Counted from the stretch's first letter, positions 17,014 to 25,722 are shown. The stretch: 64,000 nucleotides of DNA from an uncultured Clostridia bacterium (GCA_947581635.1 CANPVE010000001.1:248001-312000); one strand, 5' to 3'. Translations and numbers: made by a program. Notes: generated from the sequence alone by a model not told the origin.

Positions 17014-17591
17014 GAAATATTTGTCCGTTATGTAATATTTGTGCGGCCGCATTCAATTTTGACTGCGGCCGCACGGTGTTATGTCGTATTTTAGGGAATT
17101 AACGCAACGAGGCTTTGTGCTGATATACAAATATACATCTATATGGGATTAACATTCCCGGATATCTTTAAGTATTAAATAAAAACTTATACATTTGTTT
17201 TCTTGAGATGTAATCACAAGACCACAGATTGGTAAAATCTCTCTGTATTACGGGCCGGATGCCATTTCATATTAAAAAAAGTCATATAAAGAGGTGTATA
17301 AAAGTAGTAAAAAGAGAAACTTTAGATGTCTTTAGACAATGTAATACAGAGCTTCACATAATATCTGTATTATGCCATATTGGGTTGATGATATGTTACT
17401 TTTGCGATATTTTTGTAAATATGTGACGTAAAATAGTAGCGCTGCTTTTATTAATTTTTAGTGCGTTGGCACAAAGCATACTTTCAAAAATAAAAAACTT
17501 GATTCAGAATATTGAAATTAGTCGATTTTTGCAGTAGTATATTTCACGGTCTTGTTTGACTGAGAATATTTTACTTTGGGATTGATTAAGC
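17014..17591. other. Long intergenic region before spo0A
   Basis: A 578-base stretch, AT-rich after the hairpin at 17041-17074. A 65-codon frame at 17229-17426 is rejected: it has no ribosome site and no protein-like composition. The last 100 bases must hold the spo0A promoter, but I find no good sigma-A or sigma-H site. A weak Spo0A-box-like sequence (TTAGTCGATT) is near 17518. Confidence 0.5.
17041..17074 (+). terminator. GC-rich hairpin after spoIVA
   Basis: A perfect 11-bp stem (GTGCGGCCGCA with TGCGGCCGCAC) around a 12-base loop, 27 bases after the stop codon. The T tract behind it is weak, so termination is likely but not certain. Confidence 0.65.
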
Positions 17592-18428
17592 ATGGATAAT
17601 ATTAAGGTAATTATGTCGCAAGAAAACATTAAAACGCTCACACGTACGAGGGAACTACAGCAAGCCGCACACAACACGTCTTTGAATTATGGAGTTGTCG
17701 CCGATTATATATCGGTGGAAAATAACGGCAATTCATTTATAGAGGCGGTAAGTCGTTACCGTCCTGATGTGGTACTGCTGGATTGGTTTCTGACCGACAC
17801 GGATTCGGTTGTGCTGATGAAAAAAATCAACCAGATGATGGGACAGGATACGCCGAAGTTTGTGATAATATGCGAATTTATGTCTGCGCGCATTTCATGT
17901 GAGCTTTACGAGGCCGGCGCGTCGGCGGTGCTGGCCAAGCCTGTACAGCCGGAGTTTGTCTATAAAGTGATTTGTTCGGCTTATAGCGGAATTGATTGCG
18001 GCGTATCTGTTGCCCAGATTGGAACGCAAAACAAGAGCACTGGTTTGAATCTTGAAGAACTGGAAATAGCGGTGACGGATATAATTCACCAGATAGGCGT
18101 ACCGGCGCATATCAAGGGATATCAGTATGTGCGCAGAGCGATTATCATGGTTGTGGTTGAACCTGATATAATCAACGCGGTCACAAAACAGCTTTATCCC
18201 AAAATCGCCGAAATTTTCGGGAGTACGCCGTCGCGTGTAGAGCGCGCCATAAGGCATGCCATAGAGGTTGCGTGGAACAGGGGCGACATTGAAGTTCTCA
18301 ATTCATATTTTGGCTACACGATAGACAATGGCAGGGGCAAGCCTACTAACAGTGAATTTATAGCCATGATAGCCGACAGGCTGCGGCTTGAATCGGTTTC
18401 ACGTCCGCTGAGCAGAATAAGAGGCTGA
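17592..18428 (+). CDS. spo0A: Sporulation master regulator Spo0A with atypical receiver
   Basis: Spo0A activates and represses entry-to-sporulation genes after phosphorylation by the phosphorelay. The C-terminal DNA-binding domain is unmistakable: [14 protein letters not shown] near residue 165, [18 protein letters not shown] in the recognition region, and [18 protein letters not shown] at the end. The receiver (1-120) aligns without gaps to B. subtilis Spo0A and keeps phosphoacceptor Asp64 and Lys116. The first acidic-pocket Asp is Gln10, the second is Glu11, the switch Thr is Cys94, and the MP after the Asp is LT. It appears monocistronic, with only a weak GGGA ribosome site. Confidence 0.93.
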   Translation: MDNIKVIMSQENIKTLTRTRELQQAAHNTSLNYGVVADYISVENNGNSFIEAVSRYRPDVVLLDWFLTDTDSVVLMKKINQMMGQDTPKFVIICEFMSARISCELYEAGASAVLAKPVQPEFVYKVICSAYSGIDCGVSVAQIGTQNKSTGLNLEELEIAVTDIIHQIGVPAHIKGYQYVRRAIIMVVVEPDIINAVTKQLYPKIAEIFGSTPSRVERAIRHAIEVAWNRGDIEVLNSYFGYTIDNGRGKPTNSEFIAMIADRLRLESVSRPLSRIRG

Positions 18429-18437
18429 AAATGAATT

Positions 18438-18485
18438 AAAAAGGGGTTGGAGCCGCCGGAATGGGTTGGCTGCAATCCCTTTTTT
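18438..18485. terminator. Bidirectional terminator between spo0A and small minus-strand gene
   Basis: A 17-bp stem with one wobble and one mismatch (18438-18454 with 18468-18484). It has T runs at its 3' end on both strands, so it can stop spo0A transcription and the convergent small gene. Confidence 0.85.
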
Positions 18486-18503
18486 CTTGACACAGCATAT
18501 TGA

Positions 18504-18629
18504 TCATCGACGGTACGAGTTCCTTCCGGAGCCGAGTCCGCAGGCGGAAAGCACGATAGCGGTTATTGAGATTACCGTACCCACGATGCCGAGCGAGAGT
18601 CCGAATGCCGACATAATACTTTTTCTCAT
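18504..18629 (-). CDS. 41-residue lipoprotein-like membrane peptide
   Basis: A very short gene supported by a strong ribosome site (AAGGTGGTG, eight bases before the ATG), a TATAAT box upstream and a terminator downstream. The peptide starts MRKS, has one hydrophobic helix (about residues 5-30) with a lipobox-like VLSAC ending at Cys30, and finishes with a short polar, basic tail (GSGRNSYRR). It may be a lipid-anchored or single-span membrane peptide. I do not know the family. It is transcribed away from adhE toward spo0A. Confidence 0.65.
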   Translation of the reverse strand: MRKSIMSAFGLSLGIVGTVISITAIVLSACGLGSGRNSYRR

Positions 18630-18655
18630 GGCAAGACACCACCTTTCTGAATACG

Positions 18656-18661
18656 ATTATA
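18656..18661 (-). promoter_or_regulatory. -10 box of the small minus-strand gene
   Basis: TATAAT read on the minus strand, 27 bases before the start codon. The -35 region at 17 bases (TACAAT) is a poor match. Confidence 0.5.
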
Positions 18662-18715
18662 CAACAAAAATCGTATTTATTGTACCCCTTATAAAATGAT
18701 TTTAATAAAAATACA

Positions 18716-18747
18716 CATAAAATTCAATAAATTTATTGAATTTTATG
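18716..18747. promoter_or_regulatory. Perfect 32-bp palindrome, possible operator
   Basis: Bases 18716-18747 equal their own reverse complement throughout (each half-site is CATAAAATTCAATAAA). It lies about 55 bases upstream of the -10 of the small minus-strand gene and 170 bases upstream of the adhE -35. With no loop and an AT-rich sequence, it suits a dimeric or tetrameric DNA-binding protein better than a terminator. Confidence 0.6.
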
Positions 18748-18838
18748 CAAATACCGGTTATAATGTGTGTAAGGCTTTGTTTAATTTTGTACTGTTGGTT
18801 TGATTTGGGTTGTAATTGCCAAGGTAGTCACATTCAAC

Positions 18839-18862
18839 ATAAATATTCGGAGGAATATTTAT
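18839..18862. promoter_or_regulatory. Inverted repeat upstream of adhE promoter
   Basis: ATAAATATTC (18839-18848) and GAATATTTAT (18853-18862) are perfect 10-bp arms around GGAG, about 55 bases before the adhE -35. It could be an operator or an upstream activator site. Confidence 0.5.
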
Positions 18863-18917
18863 AAAACTAAGCAAATGACTGATATTGGCGGAAATAAATT
18901 TTAGACTTCTTATTTGC

Positions 18918-18946
18918 TTGACAATCTGTCGAAACTTTGTTAATAT
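18918..18946 (+). promoter_or_regulatory. Sigma-A promoter of adhE with embedded Spo0A-box heptamer
   Basis: TTGACA (18918-18923) and TAATAT (18941-18946) at the ideal 17-base spacing. The spacer contains TGTCGAA (18927-18933), the consensus Spo0A-box core. A bound Spo0A dimer would sit between -35 and -10. Confidence 0.8.
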
Positions 18947-18954
18947 ATTAACGA
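18937..18954. promoter_or_regulatory. Rex-type operator overlapping the adhE -10
   Basis: TTGTTAA, a 4-base spacer and TTAACGA match the Rex consensus (TTGTTAA-N4-TTAACAA) in 13 of 14 fixed positions. Rex senses the NADH/NAD ratio and represses fermentative alcohol genes, which suits adhE. The site covers the -10 box, so binding would block RNA polymerase. Confidence 0.8.
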
Positions 18955-19032
18955 AGAGTTGATTCATGCTTTCGATGTGTCGTTTGGCGCGGTCGGGGCG
19001 GTAAGATATTACCAAAGATTGGAGATATTACA

Positions 19033-21633
19033 ATGGCAGAGTACGAAATCGTAGACGGCGTGGAAGCGCTGGAAAAGAAGCTCGCACAGGTCAGAGAGGC
19101 GCAAAAGCGGTTCGCGTCCTACACTCAGGAGCAGGTGGATAAGATATTCCTGGCAGCGGCGATTGCCGCCAATAAGGCCAGAATCCCGCTGGCAAAGATG
19201 GCGGTCGAGGAAACCGGCATGGGAGTTGTCGAGGATAAGGTTATCAAGAACAACTATGCCGCCGAGTATATCTACAACGCCTACAAGAACACAAAGACCT
19301 GCGGCGTTATAGAGGAAGACAAGGCGTACGGAATCAAAAAGATCGCTGAACCTATTGGCGTTGTTGCAGCGGTTATTCCCACCACAAACCCCACTTCTAC
19401 GGCGATATTCAAGACGTTGATTTGTCTTAAAACCAGAAATGGTATCATCATCAGCCCCCATCCCAGAGCCAAGAGGAGTACCATTGAAGCCGCGAAGATC
19501 GTGCTGGAAGCGGCGGTTGAGGCGGGTGCGCCCGAGGGGATCATCGGCTGGATAGACGTGCCGTCGCTGGAAATGACCAACATGGTTATGCGTGAGGCCG
19601 ACATAATACTCGCCACGGGCGGCCCCGGTATGGTAAGAGCCGCATACAGTTCCGGCAAGCCTGCGCTCGGTGTTGGCGCGGGAAATACTCCTGCAATCAT
19701 AGACAAATCTGCGGATATCCTGCTGGCTGTCAGCTCTATAATTCACTCCAAGACATTTGATAACGGTATGATATGCGCTTCGGAGCAGTCTGTGATTGTC
19801 GACAAGGATATATATGACGAAGTTCGCGCGGAATTCGTCAAGAGAGGCTGCTACTTCCTCGCAAGCGAAGAGGAAAAAGACAAGATAAGAAAAACCATGA
19901 TTATCAACGGCGCTCTTAATGCCAAAATCGTCGGTCAGAAGCCCGTCACAATTGCGGCGCTCGCCGGTCTTGAGGTCCCAGAGGATACAAAGATTCTCAT
20001 AGGCGAAGTCCAGAGCGTGGATATTTCGGAAGAATTCGCACATGAGAAGCTCTCGCCCGTGCTTGCAATGTACAAGTCGGAGGACTTTGAGGACGCTTTG
20101 GCGAAGGCGGAACAGCTCATTGCTGACGGCGGATACGGTCATACATCGTCGATATATTGCAACGCACTCACCGAAACGGCAAAGATCGAGGAATTCAGCG
20201 CGAGAATGAAGACCTGCCGTATTCTGGTAAACACCCCCTCGTCCCACGGTGGCATAGGCGACCTTTATAACTTCAAACTGGCCCCATCGCTCACATTGGG
20301 ATGCGGCTCCTGGGGCGGCAACTCGGTATCCGAAAATGTGGGTGTAAAGCACCTCATCAATATAAAGACCGTTGCCGAGAGGAGAGAGAATATGCTGTGG
20401 TTCAGAGCACCCGAGAAGGTTTATATCAAGAAAGGCTGTCTGCCTGTGGCTCTCGAAGAACTCAAGAGCGTTTTGGGCAAGAAGAGAGTATTTATCGTTA
20501 CCGACCAGTTCCTGTATAAAAACGGCTACACTAAATGTGTCACCGATAAACTTGACGAACTCGGCATAGTACACGCCACATTCTTTGATGTTGCGCCCGA
20601 TCCCACGCTCGCCTGTGCCGAAGAAGGCGTTGCGCAGATGCGCGCGTTCGAGCCTGACTGCATTATAGCTGTGGGCGGCGGTTCCGCGATGGACGCCGCC
20701 AAGATCATGTGGGTTCTCTATGAGCATCCCGAGGCAGACTTCATGGATATGGCTATGCGCTTTATGGATATACGCAAGAGAGTGTACACATTCCCCAAGA
20801 TGGGCGAGAAGGCATACTTCATCGCTGTTCCGACATCGGCCGGCACAGGCTCCGAGGTAACTCCGTTTGCCGTTATCACCGACGAGAAGGGTATCAAGTA
20901 TCCGCTTGCGGATTACGAGCTTATGCCGGATATGGCTATAGTTGACGCAGATATGCAAATGACCGCTCCGAAGGGTCTGACTTCCGCTTCGGGTATTGAC
21001 GCTTTGACGCACGCCATTGAAGCCTATGTGTCTATTATGGCTACCGACTATACGGACGGTCTTGCACTCAAGGCAATTGAAATAATATTTAAATATCTGC
21101 CCATTTGCTACGACAACGGCAACAACGAGCCGTTTGCGAGAGAGAAGATGGCAAATGCCGCTACATTGGCGGGTATGGCGTTCGCCAATGCTTTCCTCGG
21201 TGTGAACCATTCGCTCGCTCACAAATTGGGCGCTTATCACCACATTCCGCACGGAATCGCCAACGCTTTGGTGGTCACGGACGTTATGCGCTACAATGCC
21301 GCCGAGGCTCCCGCGAAGATGGGTTCGTTCTCGCAGTACGATCACCCCAAGGCGCTCAGAAGATACGCGGAAATTGCTGAGTACCTGGGCATTGACGGGG
21401 CCGACGACAACGAGAAGATGGAAGGACTTATTGCGAAAATCGAAGAGCTTAAGGAGCGGATCGGCATTAAGAAGACGATTGCCGAATACGGCGTGAGCGA
21501 GGAGGACTTCCTCGCAACCCTCGACGAGATGAGCGAAAATGCGTTTGACGACCAATGCACGGGTGCAAATCCGAGATATCCGCTTATCAGCGAGCTTAAG
21601 GAACTGTATCTCAAGGCCTACTACGGCAAATAA
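19033..21633 (+). CDS. adhE: Bifunctional acetaldehyde-CoA/alcohol dehydrogenase
   Basis: Reduces acetyl-CoA to acetaldehyde and then to ethanol, regenerating two NAD per acetyl-CoA in fermentation. The N-terminal aldehyde dehydrogenase domain (about 1-440) has the catalytic cysteine in GMICASEQ. The C-terminal iron-dependent alcohol dehydrogenase domain (about 450-866) has the NAD motif GGGSAMDAAK, TSAGTGSEVTPF, and the metal-binding HSLAHKLGAYHHIPHG. The 866 residues are full length and should form spirosomes as the family does. The ATG follows GGAG. Regulation by redox and perhaps by Spo0A is suggested by the promoter. Confidence 0.97.
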   Translation: MAEYEIVDGVEALEKKLAQVREAQKRFASYTQEQVDKIFLAAAIAANKARIPLAKMAVEETGMGVVEDKVIKNNYAAEYIYNAYKNTKTCGVIEEDKAYGIKKIAEPIGVVAAVIPTTNPTSTAIFKTLICLKTRNGIIISPHPRAKRSTIEAAKIVLEAAVEAGAPEGIIGWIDVPSLEMTNMVMREADIILATGGPGMVRAAYSSGKPALGVGAGNTPAIIDKSADILLAVSSIIHSKTFDNGMICASEQSVIVDKDIYDEVRAEFVKRGCYFLASEEEKDKIRKTMIINGALNAKIVGQKPVTIAALAGLEVPEDTKILIGEVQSVDISEEFAHEKLSPVLAMYKSEDFEDALAKAEQLIADGGYGHTSSIYCNALTETAKIEEFSARMKTCRILVNTPSSHGGIGDLYNFKLAPSLTLGCGSWGGNSVSENVGVKHLINIKTVAERRENMLWFRAPEKVYIKKGCLPVALEELKSVLGKKRVFIVTDQFLYKNGYTKCVTDKLDELGIVHATFFDVAPDPTLACAEEGVAQMRAFEPDCIIAVGGGSAMDAAKIMWVLYEHPEADFMDMAMRFMDIRKRVYTFPKMGEKAYFIAVPTSAGTGSEVTPFAVITDEKGIKYPLADYELMPDMAIVDADMQMTAPKGLTSASGIDALTHAIEAYVSIMATDYTDGLALKAIEIIFKYLPICYDNGNNEPFAREKMANAATLAGMAFANAFLGVNHSLAHKLGAYHHIPHGIANALVVTDVMRYNAAEAPAKMGSFSQYDHPKALRRYAEIAEYLGIDGADDNEKMEGLIAKIEELKERIGIKKTIAEYGVSEEDFLATLDEMSENAFDDQCTGANPRYPLISELKELYLKAYYGK

Positions 21634-21655
21634 TTTGAGCGTGATCACGGACTCG

Positions 21656-21671
21656 GCGCTCCGGAGAGCGC
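21656..21671 (+). other. Hairpin after adhE
   Basis: GCGCTC (21656-21661) and GAGCGC (21666-21671) around a CGGA loop. No T tract follows, so it may be a weak terminator or an mRNA-stabilising structure before the kinase leader. Confidence 0.4.
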
Positions 21672-21799
21672 ATAATTGTGGAGCTTTTGCCTTTATTCGG
21701 CAAGGAATCCAATAATGCGGCCCGGCGCGCCGGAACGCCCGATAATCCGTGAAATTATATAAATTATATACAGAACGAATTCCAAAGGGAGGTTTATTC

Positions 21800-22549
21800 A
21801 TGGAATTTGACAAAATTATAGCCGAGAGACCAAATAAGACCATATACAAGAGCGGCAATTACACGGTCAAAGTCTTTGCCGAGGATTTTTCCAAGGCAGA
21901 TATACTTAATGAGGCTCTCAACACAGCCAGAGTTGAAGAGACCGGTTTGCCGATTCCCGGCGTTGATCAGGTGACTAAGATCGACGGCAAGTGGGCCATT
22001 GTGTATGAATACATCGAGGGCAAAACCCTTGCCGAGCTGATGAAGGAGAATCCGGATAAGCTGGACGAATATTTGGATATGTTTGTGGATTTGCAGCTTG
22101 AGATCCAAAGCAAGAGAGCACCCCTTCTCAACAAGCTCCAAGATAAGATGAAAAGGAAGATATCCGAAACAGGGCTGGACGCTACCACGCGCTATGAGCT
22201 TGAAGCGCGTCTTGCGGGCATGAAGAAGCACGTCAAGGTGTGCCACGGCGACTTCAACCCTAGCAACATCATTGTGACCCCCGAGGGAAAGGCTTATGTT
22301 CTCGACTGGTCTCACGCCACACAGGGCAACGGCGCCGCCGATGCCGCCCGAACATACCTTCTTTTCTCGCTCCATGGGCAAAATGAATTGGCTGAGAAAT
22401 ATCTCAACCTTTTCTGTAAGAAGAGCGATACCGCCAAGCAGTATGTTCAGCAGTGGCTCCCGATAGTTGCCGCTTCGCAGTCGGTCAAGGGCAAGCCGGA
22501 GGAGAGAGAATTCCTCCTCAAATGGGTAAATGTCATAGAATATCAATGA
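21800..22549 (+). CDS. Aminoglycoside/choline-kinase-like phosphotransferase
   Basis: A small-molecule kinase of the APH/choline-kinase superfamily; the substrate cannot be read from sequence. The N-lobe has YTVKVF (Lys24) and the hinge region VYEYIEGKTL. The catalytic loop is HGDFNPSNI (His149, Asp151, Asn156) and the metal Asp169 lies in VLDWSHAT. The ATG at 21800 follows AAAGGGAGG at good spacing, giving 249 residues; the frame extends upstream without support. It is followed by a terminator. It may act on a wall or lipid precursor, given the polymer enzymes next door, but that is a guess. Confidence 0.82.
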   Translation: MEFDKIIAERPNKTIYKSGNYTVKVFAEDFSKADILNEALNTARVEETGLPIPGVDQVTKIDGKWAIVYEYIEGKTLAELMKENPDKLDEYLDMFVDLQLEIQSKRAPLLNKLQDKMKRKISETGLDATTRYELEARLAGMKKHVKVCHGDFNPSNIIVTPEGKAYVLDWSHATQGNGAADAARTYLLFSLHGQNELAEKYLNLFCKKSDTAKQYVQQWLPIVAASQSVKGKPEEREFLLKWVNVIEYQ

Positions 22550-22598
22550 TGTTTTTGTGATAAATCACTTAAAGCAGCCGCTTTTGGCGCGAAAAGTA

Positions 22599-22641
22599 AT
22601 ACGCTTCAATGATGTTTTTGCGTCATTGGGGCGTATCTTTT
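22599..22641 (+). terminator. Terminator after APH-like kinase
   Basis: A 16-bp stem with G-U wobbles (22599-22614 with 22621-22636) around TTTTTG, followed by CTTTT. Confidence 0.8.
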
Positions 22642-22786
22642 GTGTCTCGTAGATAGTAGTACGATAAAAAATTATCATTAACAAGAATTTGGTCGTTTTG
22701 TCGCGAATCTTGTCGTGAATCTTTCATATTGCATTTTTTCTATTTTTCGATTGATGCACAACCCGTTTTTCATCAAATTTGTTGGG

Positions 22787-22815
22787 TTGCATTAGATGGG
22801 CATTTGTTATATAAT
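22787..22815 (+). promoter_or_regulatory. Sigma-A promoter of first polymer synthase
   Basis: TTGCAT (22787-22792) and a perfect TATAAT (22810-22815), spacer 17 bases. Confidence 0.8.
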
Positions 22816-22910
22816 GGTGGAAATGCCGGTGAATCAGAGCGGCGGTCCATGGCTGTTGCTCAATCGCTCTGGGATCCATAAGAATATGTTAATTAAGGAT
22901 TGAGTTTGCA

Positions 22911-25322
22911 ATGGCGATAAAACTTTCGAGGATTTTGACTTTAAGTTGGTGGGCAGCTCTCAAGTACATCAAATATTACGAAAAGCTCAAGATAGATGAA
23001 AAAGCGATTTTATTGGAGTCCGAGCATGGCAAAAAAGTAAATGGCAATATCTTTTATATGTTGCGATATATGGCTGGCAGCGATAAGTACTCCGATTATA
23101 AACTTTATCTTTCCTGCCTGTCAGAGAACAAAAGGCAGATCAGGGAATTTCTTTCAAACCACGGCATTTTAGGTGTCGAGTTGGTAGTGGTGGAGTCGTC
23201 AAAGTATTTTCGTCTGCTGGCGAGCGCCAAATATCTAATTAATGACACATCGTTTCTCCCGACATATATAAAAAAGGACGGTCAGGTTTATCTCAACACA
23301 TGGCACGGGACCCCTTTGAAAACACTTGGCAGACAGGTGAACACCGAACGTCACTCTCTGGGTAATATACAAAAGAATTTCGTATGCAGCGACTACCTTC
23401 TGTATCCAAATGTGTTTACCAAGGAGCATATGCTTGAGGATTATATGCTGAATAATATCGCGAGCGGCACTACATTGCTCGGAGGCTATCCCCGCAATGA
23501 GATTTTTTTTGATATCGAGGCGGCCGACCGCGTGAGAAGGGAGAACAGACTGGAGGGTAAGAAAATCTATGCCTATCTGCCCACATTCCGCGGCTCGCCG
23601 TATAACACGGAGGATCAGGTGGGGCGTCAGTCGCAGATATATCTCAACTATCATCTGCTTGCCATCGATCAAAGGCTCAGCGACGACGAGGTCTTTTATG
23701 TCAATCTTCACCCCCTAGACAGTAAGGAAATTGATTTTGAATTGTTCAGGCATATCAGGACATTCCCGACTGAGTATGAAACCTATGAGTTCCTCAGCGC
23801 GGCGGACGTGCTTGTGACTGATTATTCGAGTGTGTTTTTTGATTTTGCCTGCTCGGGCAAAAAAATTGTACTGTTCCCCTATGACAGAGAGGATTATCTG
23901 CGCGACAGAGGAATGTATATGTCTATCGATTCCCTGCCATTCCCAAAAGTGTACGATCCACAGGAATTGGTGAATGAGCTTCGCGCCCCGAAGCAGTATG
24001 ATGAAAACGCGTTTATGAAGGAATTTACCCCGTACGAAAATCCTAACGCGTCTCAAAAGCTGTGCGATTACGTAATACTGGATGAGGATACCGGATTAAA
24101 GGCTGAGAAAATCCCGGATAACCACAAGGAAAATGTGATGATCTTTGTGGGAAATATGGCTGCCAACGGCATTACCACTGCTATTAAGAATCTTCTCTCC
24201 ACAGTCGATGTAAGCAAGAGAAATTACTATATGTACTTCATTCAGAAGCAGGTTGATCCTCACAGGGCCTCCCTCGAGAGTCTTCCCGAGGGAACATACT
24301 ACTACGTTGCCACGGGCATTGTAAACCTCACGCTGGCGCAGCATATCATTTACAAGATGTTTAACAGAAAGTGGATATCCGCTCCGCTCTATATGAAACT
24401 GATGGGAAAGCGGATTCGTGAGGACTTCGACAAGACCTTCAAGGGCGCCCGCATTGACCGAATGATTCACTTTACAGGCTATGACTGCAATGTGATTGCC
24501 AAGCTCAGCACTTTTAAAGGGCCGAAATACATCTATGTTCACAATGACATGAAGTCCGAAATAGCGGTCAGGAAGAACAGCCAAAAGAGCCTGCTGCATT
24601 ATGCCTATAACACCTATGATAAGGTCATAGCGGTAAGCGAAGATATATTGGAGCCTACGTATGAATTGGCAGGCAAGAAAGAAGATATTACGGTAATCGA
24701 AAATGTCATAGATTACCGTGCCGTTTTGGACAAATCCAAGCTGCCCATTCTGCTCGACGAAGACACCGAGCTTTCTGTCGATGAATTCAAGCTCATGCAG
24801 GTTCTGAATTCGGATAATCCGAAATTTATCAATATCGGGAGATTTGCTCCTGAAAAGGGACATAAGCGGCTGGTAGACGCGTTTGAAAGGCTGCTCGCTG
24901 AACGCCCCGATGCGTATTTGATTATAATGGGCGGCAATTCTTTCAAAAATGGATATGAGGAGCTTGTGAATTACGTCAAGTCAAAGAACCTGAGTGAAAA
25001 GGTCATTTTAATTCTCAAGGTTTCCAATCCATATCCGATTCTCAAAGCGTGTGATTACTTCGTGCTGAGTTCTTTTTACGAGGGTTTCGGCCTGGTGCTG
25101 GTGGAGGCGGACATTCTCGGTAAGCCGGTTATTTCCACAAATATCGTGGGTCCCCGCGGATTTATGCAGCACAACGGTGGCACACTTGTGGAAAATTCGG
25201 AGGACGGACTGTTTGAAGGCATGGAGATGCTGCTCGACGGAAAGGTAAATCACATGAACGTGGATTACGATGCTTATAATCGAATGGTGATAGACAAATT
25301 TGAGAAGCTCCTCTCGGAGTAA
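22911..25322 (+). CDS. CDP-glycerol glycerophosphotransferase fused to GT4 glycosyltransferase (copy 1)
   Basis: Probably builds a teichoic-acid-like or polyol-phosphate wall polymer. Residues about 1-390 match the TagB/TagF type: WHGTPLKTLG (131-140, catalytic His132), NLHPLD near 265 and TDYSSVFFDFA near 303. Residues about 400-803 are a glycosyltransferase of the GT4/group 1 type, with NIGRFAPEKGHKRLVDAF and, near the end, SSFYEGFGLVLVEAD and PVISTNIVGPRGFM. A weakly hydrophobic N-terminus may touch the membrane. Single-domain relatives have about 400 residues, so this is a genuine fusion. The second copy follows 400 bases later. Confidence 0.88.
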   Translation: MAIKLSRILTLSWWAALKYIKYYEKLKIDEKAILLESEHGKKVNGNIFYMLRYMAGSDKYSDYKLYLSCLSENKRQIREFLSNHGILGVELVVVESSKYFRLLASAKYLINDTSFLPTYIKKDGQVYLNTWHGTPLKTLGRQVNTERHSLGNIQKNFVCSDYLLYPNVFTKEHMLEDYMLNNIASGTTLLGGYPRNEIFFDIEAADRVRRENRLEGKKIYAYLPTFRGSPYNTEDQVGRQSQIYLNYHLLAIDQRLSDDEVFYVNLHPLDSKEIDFELFRHIRTFPTEYETYEFLSAADVLVTDYSSVFFDFACSGKKIVLFPYDREDYLRDRGMYMSIDSLPFPKVYDPQELVNELRAPKQYDENAFMKEFTPYENPNASQKLCDYVILDEDTGLKAEKIPDNHKENVMIFVGNMAANGITTAIKNLLSTVDVSKRNYYMYFIQKQVDPHRASLESLPEGTYYYVATGIVNLTLAQHIIYKMFNRKWISAPLYMKLMGKRIREDFDKTFKGARIDRMIHFTGYDCNVIAKLSTFKGPKYIYVHNDMKSEIAVRKNSQKSLLHYAYNTYDKVIAVSEDILEPTYELAGKKEDITVIENVIDYRAVLDKSKLPILLDEDTELSVDEFKLMQVLNSDNPKFINIGRFAPEKGHKRLVDAFERLLAERPDAYLIIMGGNSFKNGYEELVNYVKSKNLSEKVILILKVSNPYPILKACDYFVLSSFYEGFGLVLVEADILGKPVISTNIVGPRGFMQHNGGTLVENSEDGLFEGMEMLLDGKVNHMNVDYDAYNRMVIDKFEKLLSE

Positions 25323-25722
25323 ATTTTTATTGCCGCTTAATATTCAAAGCGCGGCGGTAATTTTGAGCAGATTCACGCTGAATTTCAATTGAAAAACACG
25401 AAAAAATCCAGCTCACAGGTCCGAATGTACGGTTTGTAGCTGGAGATTTTTGTGGTGTTGAGACGGTAATTTGTTTATAGTACAATGTCCGTGCGTAAAT
25501 GATGGTGAACTTTTATTGATGTTGACAGTTTGGGAGAAAAATCGCTTGACGATTTTTTACTCTCATTGTTGCACTGTATGATTTTATAGTTTACTACAGC
25601 AACACAAAAAGTTAGCAAGTTGGGTAGTAGAATGATAATTACGCAACATAGCGTTATGTCATGTTAAAATCGTATATGTGTTTTTGGTATTGCTGTAATT
25701 ACTTTGTAATAAAGGAGCTTTT
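25323..25722. other. Intergenic region between the two polymer synthases
   Basis: A 400-base AT-rich gap. It contains the terminator at 25401-25452 and a second, shorter hairpin (AAAAATCG at 25537-25544 with CGATTTTT at 25550-25557). No clear promoter for copy 2 was found. Confidence 0.55.
25401..25452 (+). terminator. Terminator after polymer synthase copy 1
   Basis: AAAAAATCCAGCT (from 25401) pairs with AGCTGGAGATTTTT (to about 25451) with a 2-base bulge, and the 3' arm ends in T bases. Confidence 0.75.

Larger units (their letters stand above)
18630..19032. other. Divergent regulatory region upstream of adhE
   Basis: A 403-base region between two divergent genes. It holds the minus-strand -10 (18656-18661), the 32-bp palindrome (18716-18747), a second inverted repeat (18839-18862), and the adhE promoter with Spo0A-box and Rex-like sites (18918-18954). 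The adhE leader of about 80 bases carries a 5-bp hairpin, GGTAA with TTACC, at 19000-19013. Confidence 0.7.
22550..22910. other. Intergenic region before the first polymer synthase
   Basis: This 361-base region holds the terminator at 22599-22641, the promoter at 22787-22815, and a leader of about 90 bases with a hairpin (CAGAGCG at 22835-22841 with CGCTCTG at 22865-22871). Nothing is recognised between 22642 and 22786. Confidence 0.6.

Noticed and set aside
17229..17426. A 65-codon frame upstream of spo0A
   Set aside because: Begins in AT-rich non-coding DNA with no ribosome site; no hydrophobic or domain pattern beyond a short Ile/Cys-rich end.
19009..21858. A 949-codon open frame on the minus strand opposite adhE
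   Set aside because: It is an antisense shadow: adhE on the other strand has all domain motifs, promoter and ribosome site, while this frame has no ribosome site, no motif and an odd His/Arg-rich composition.
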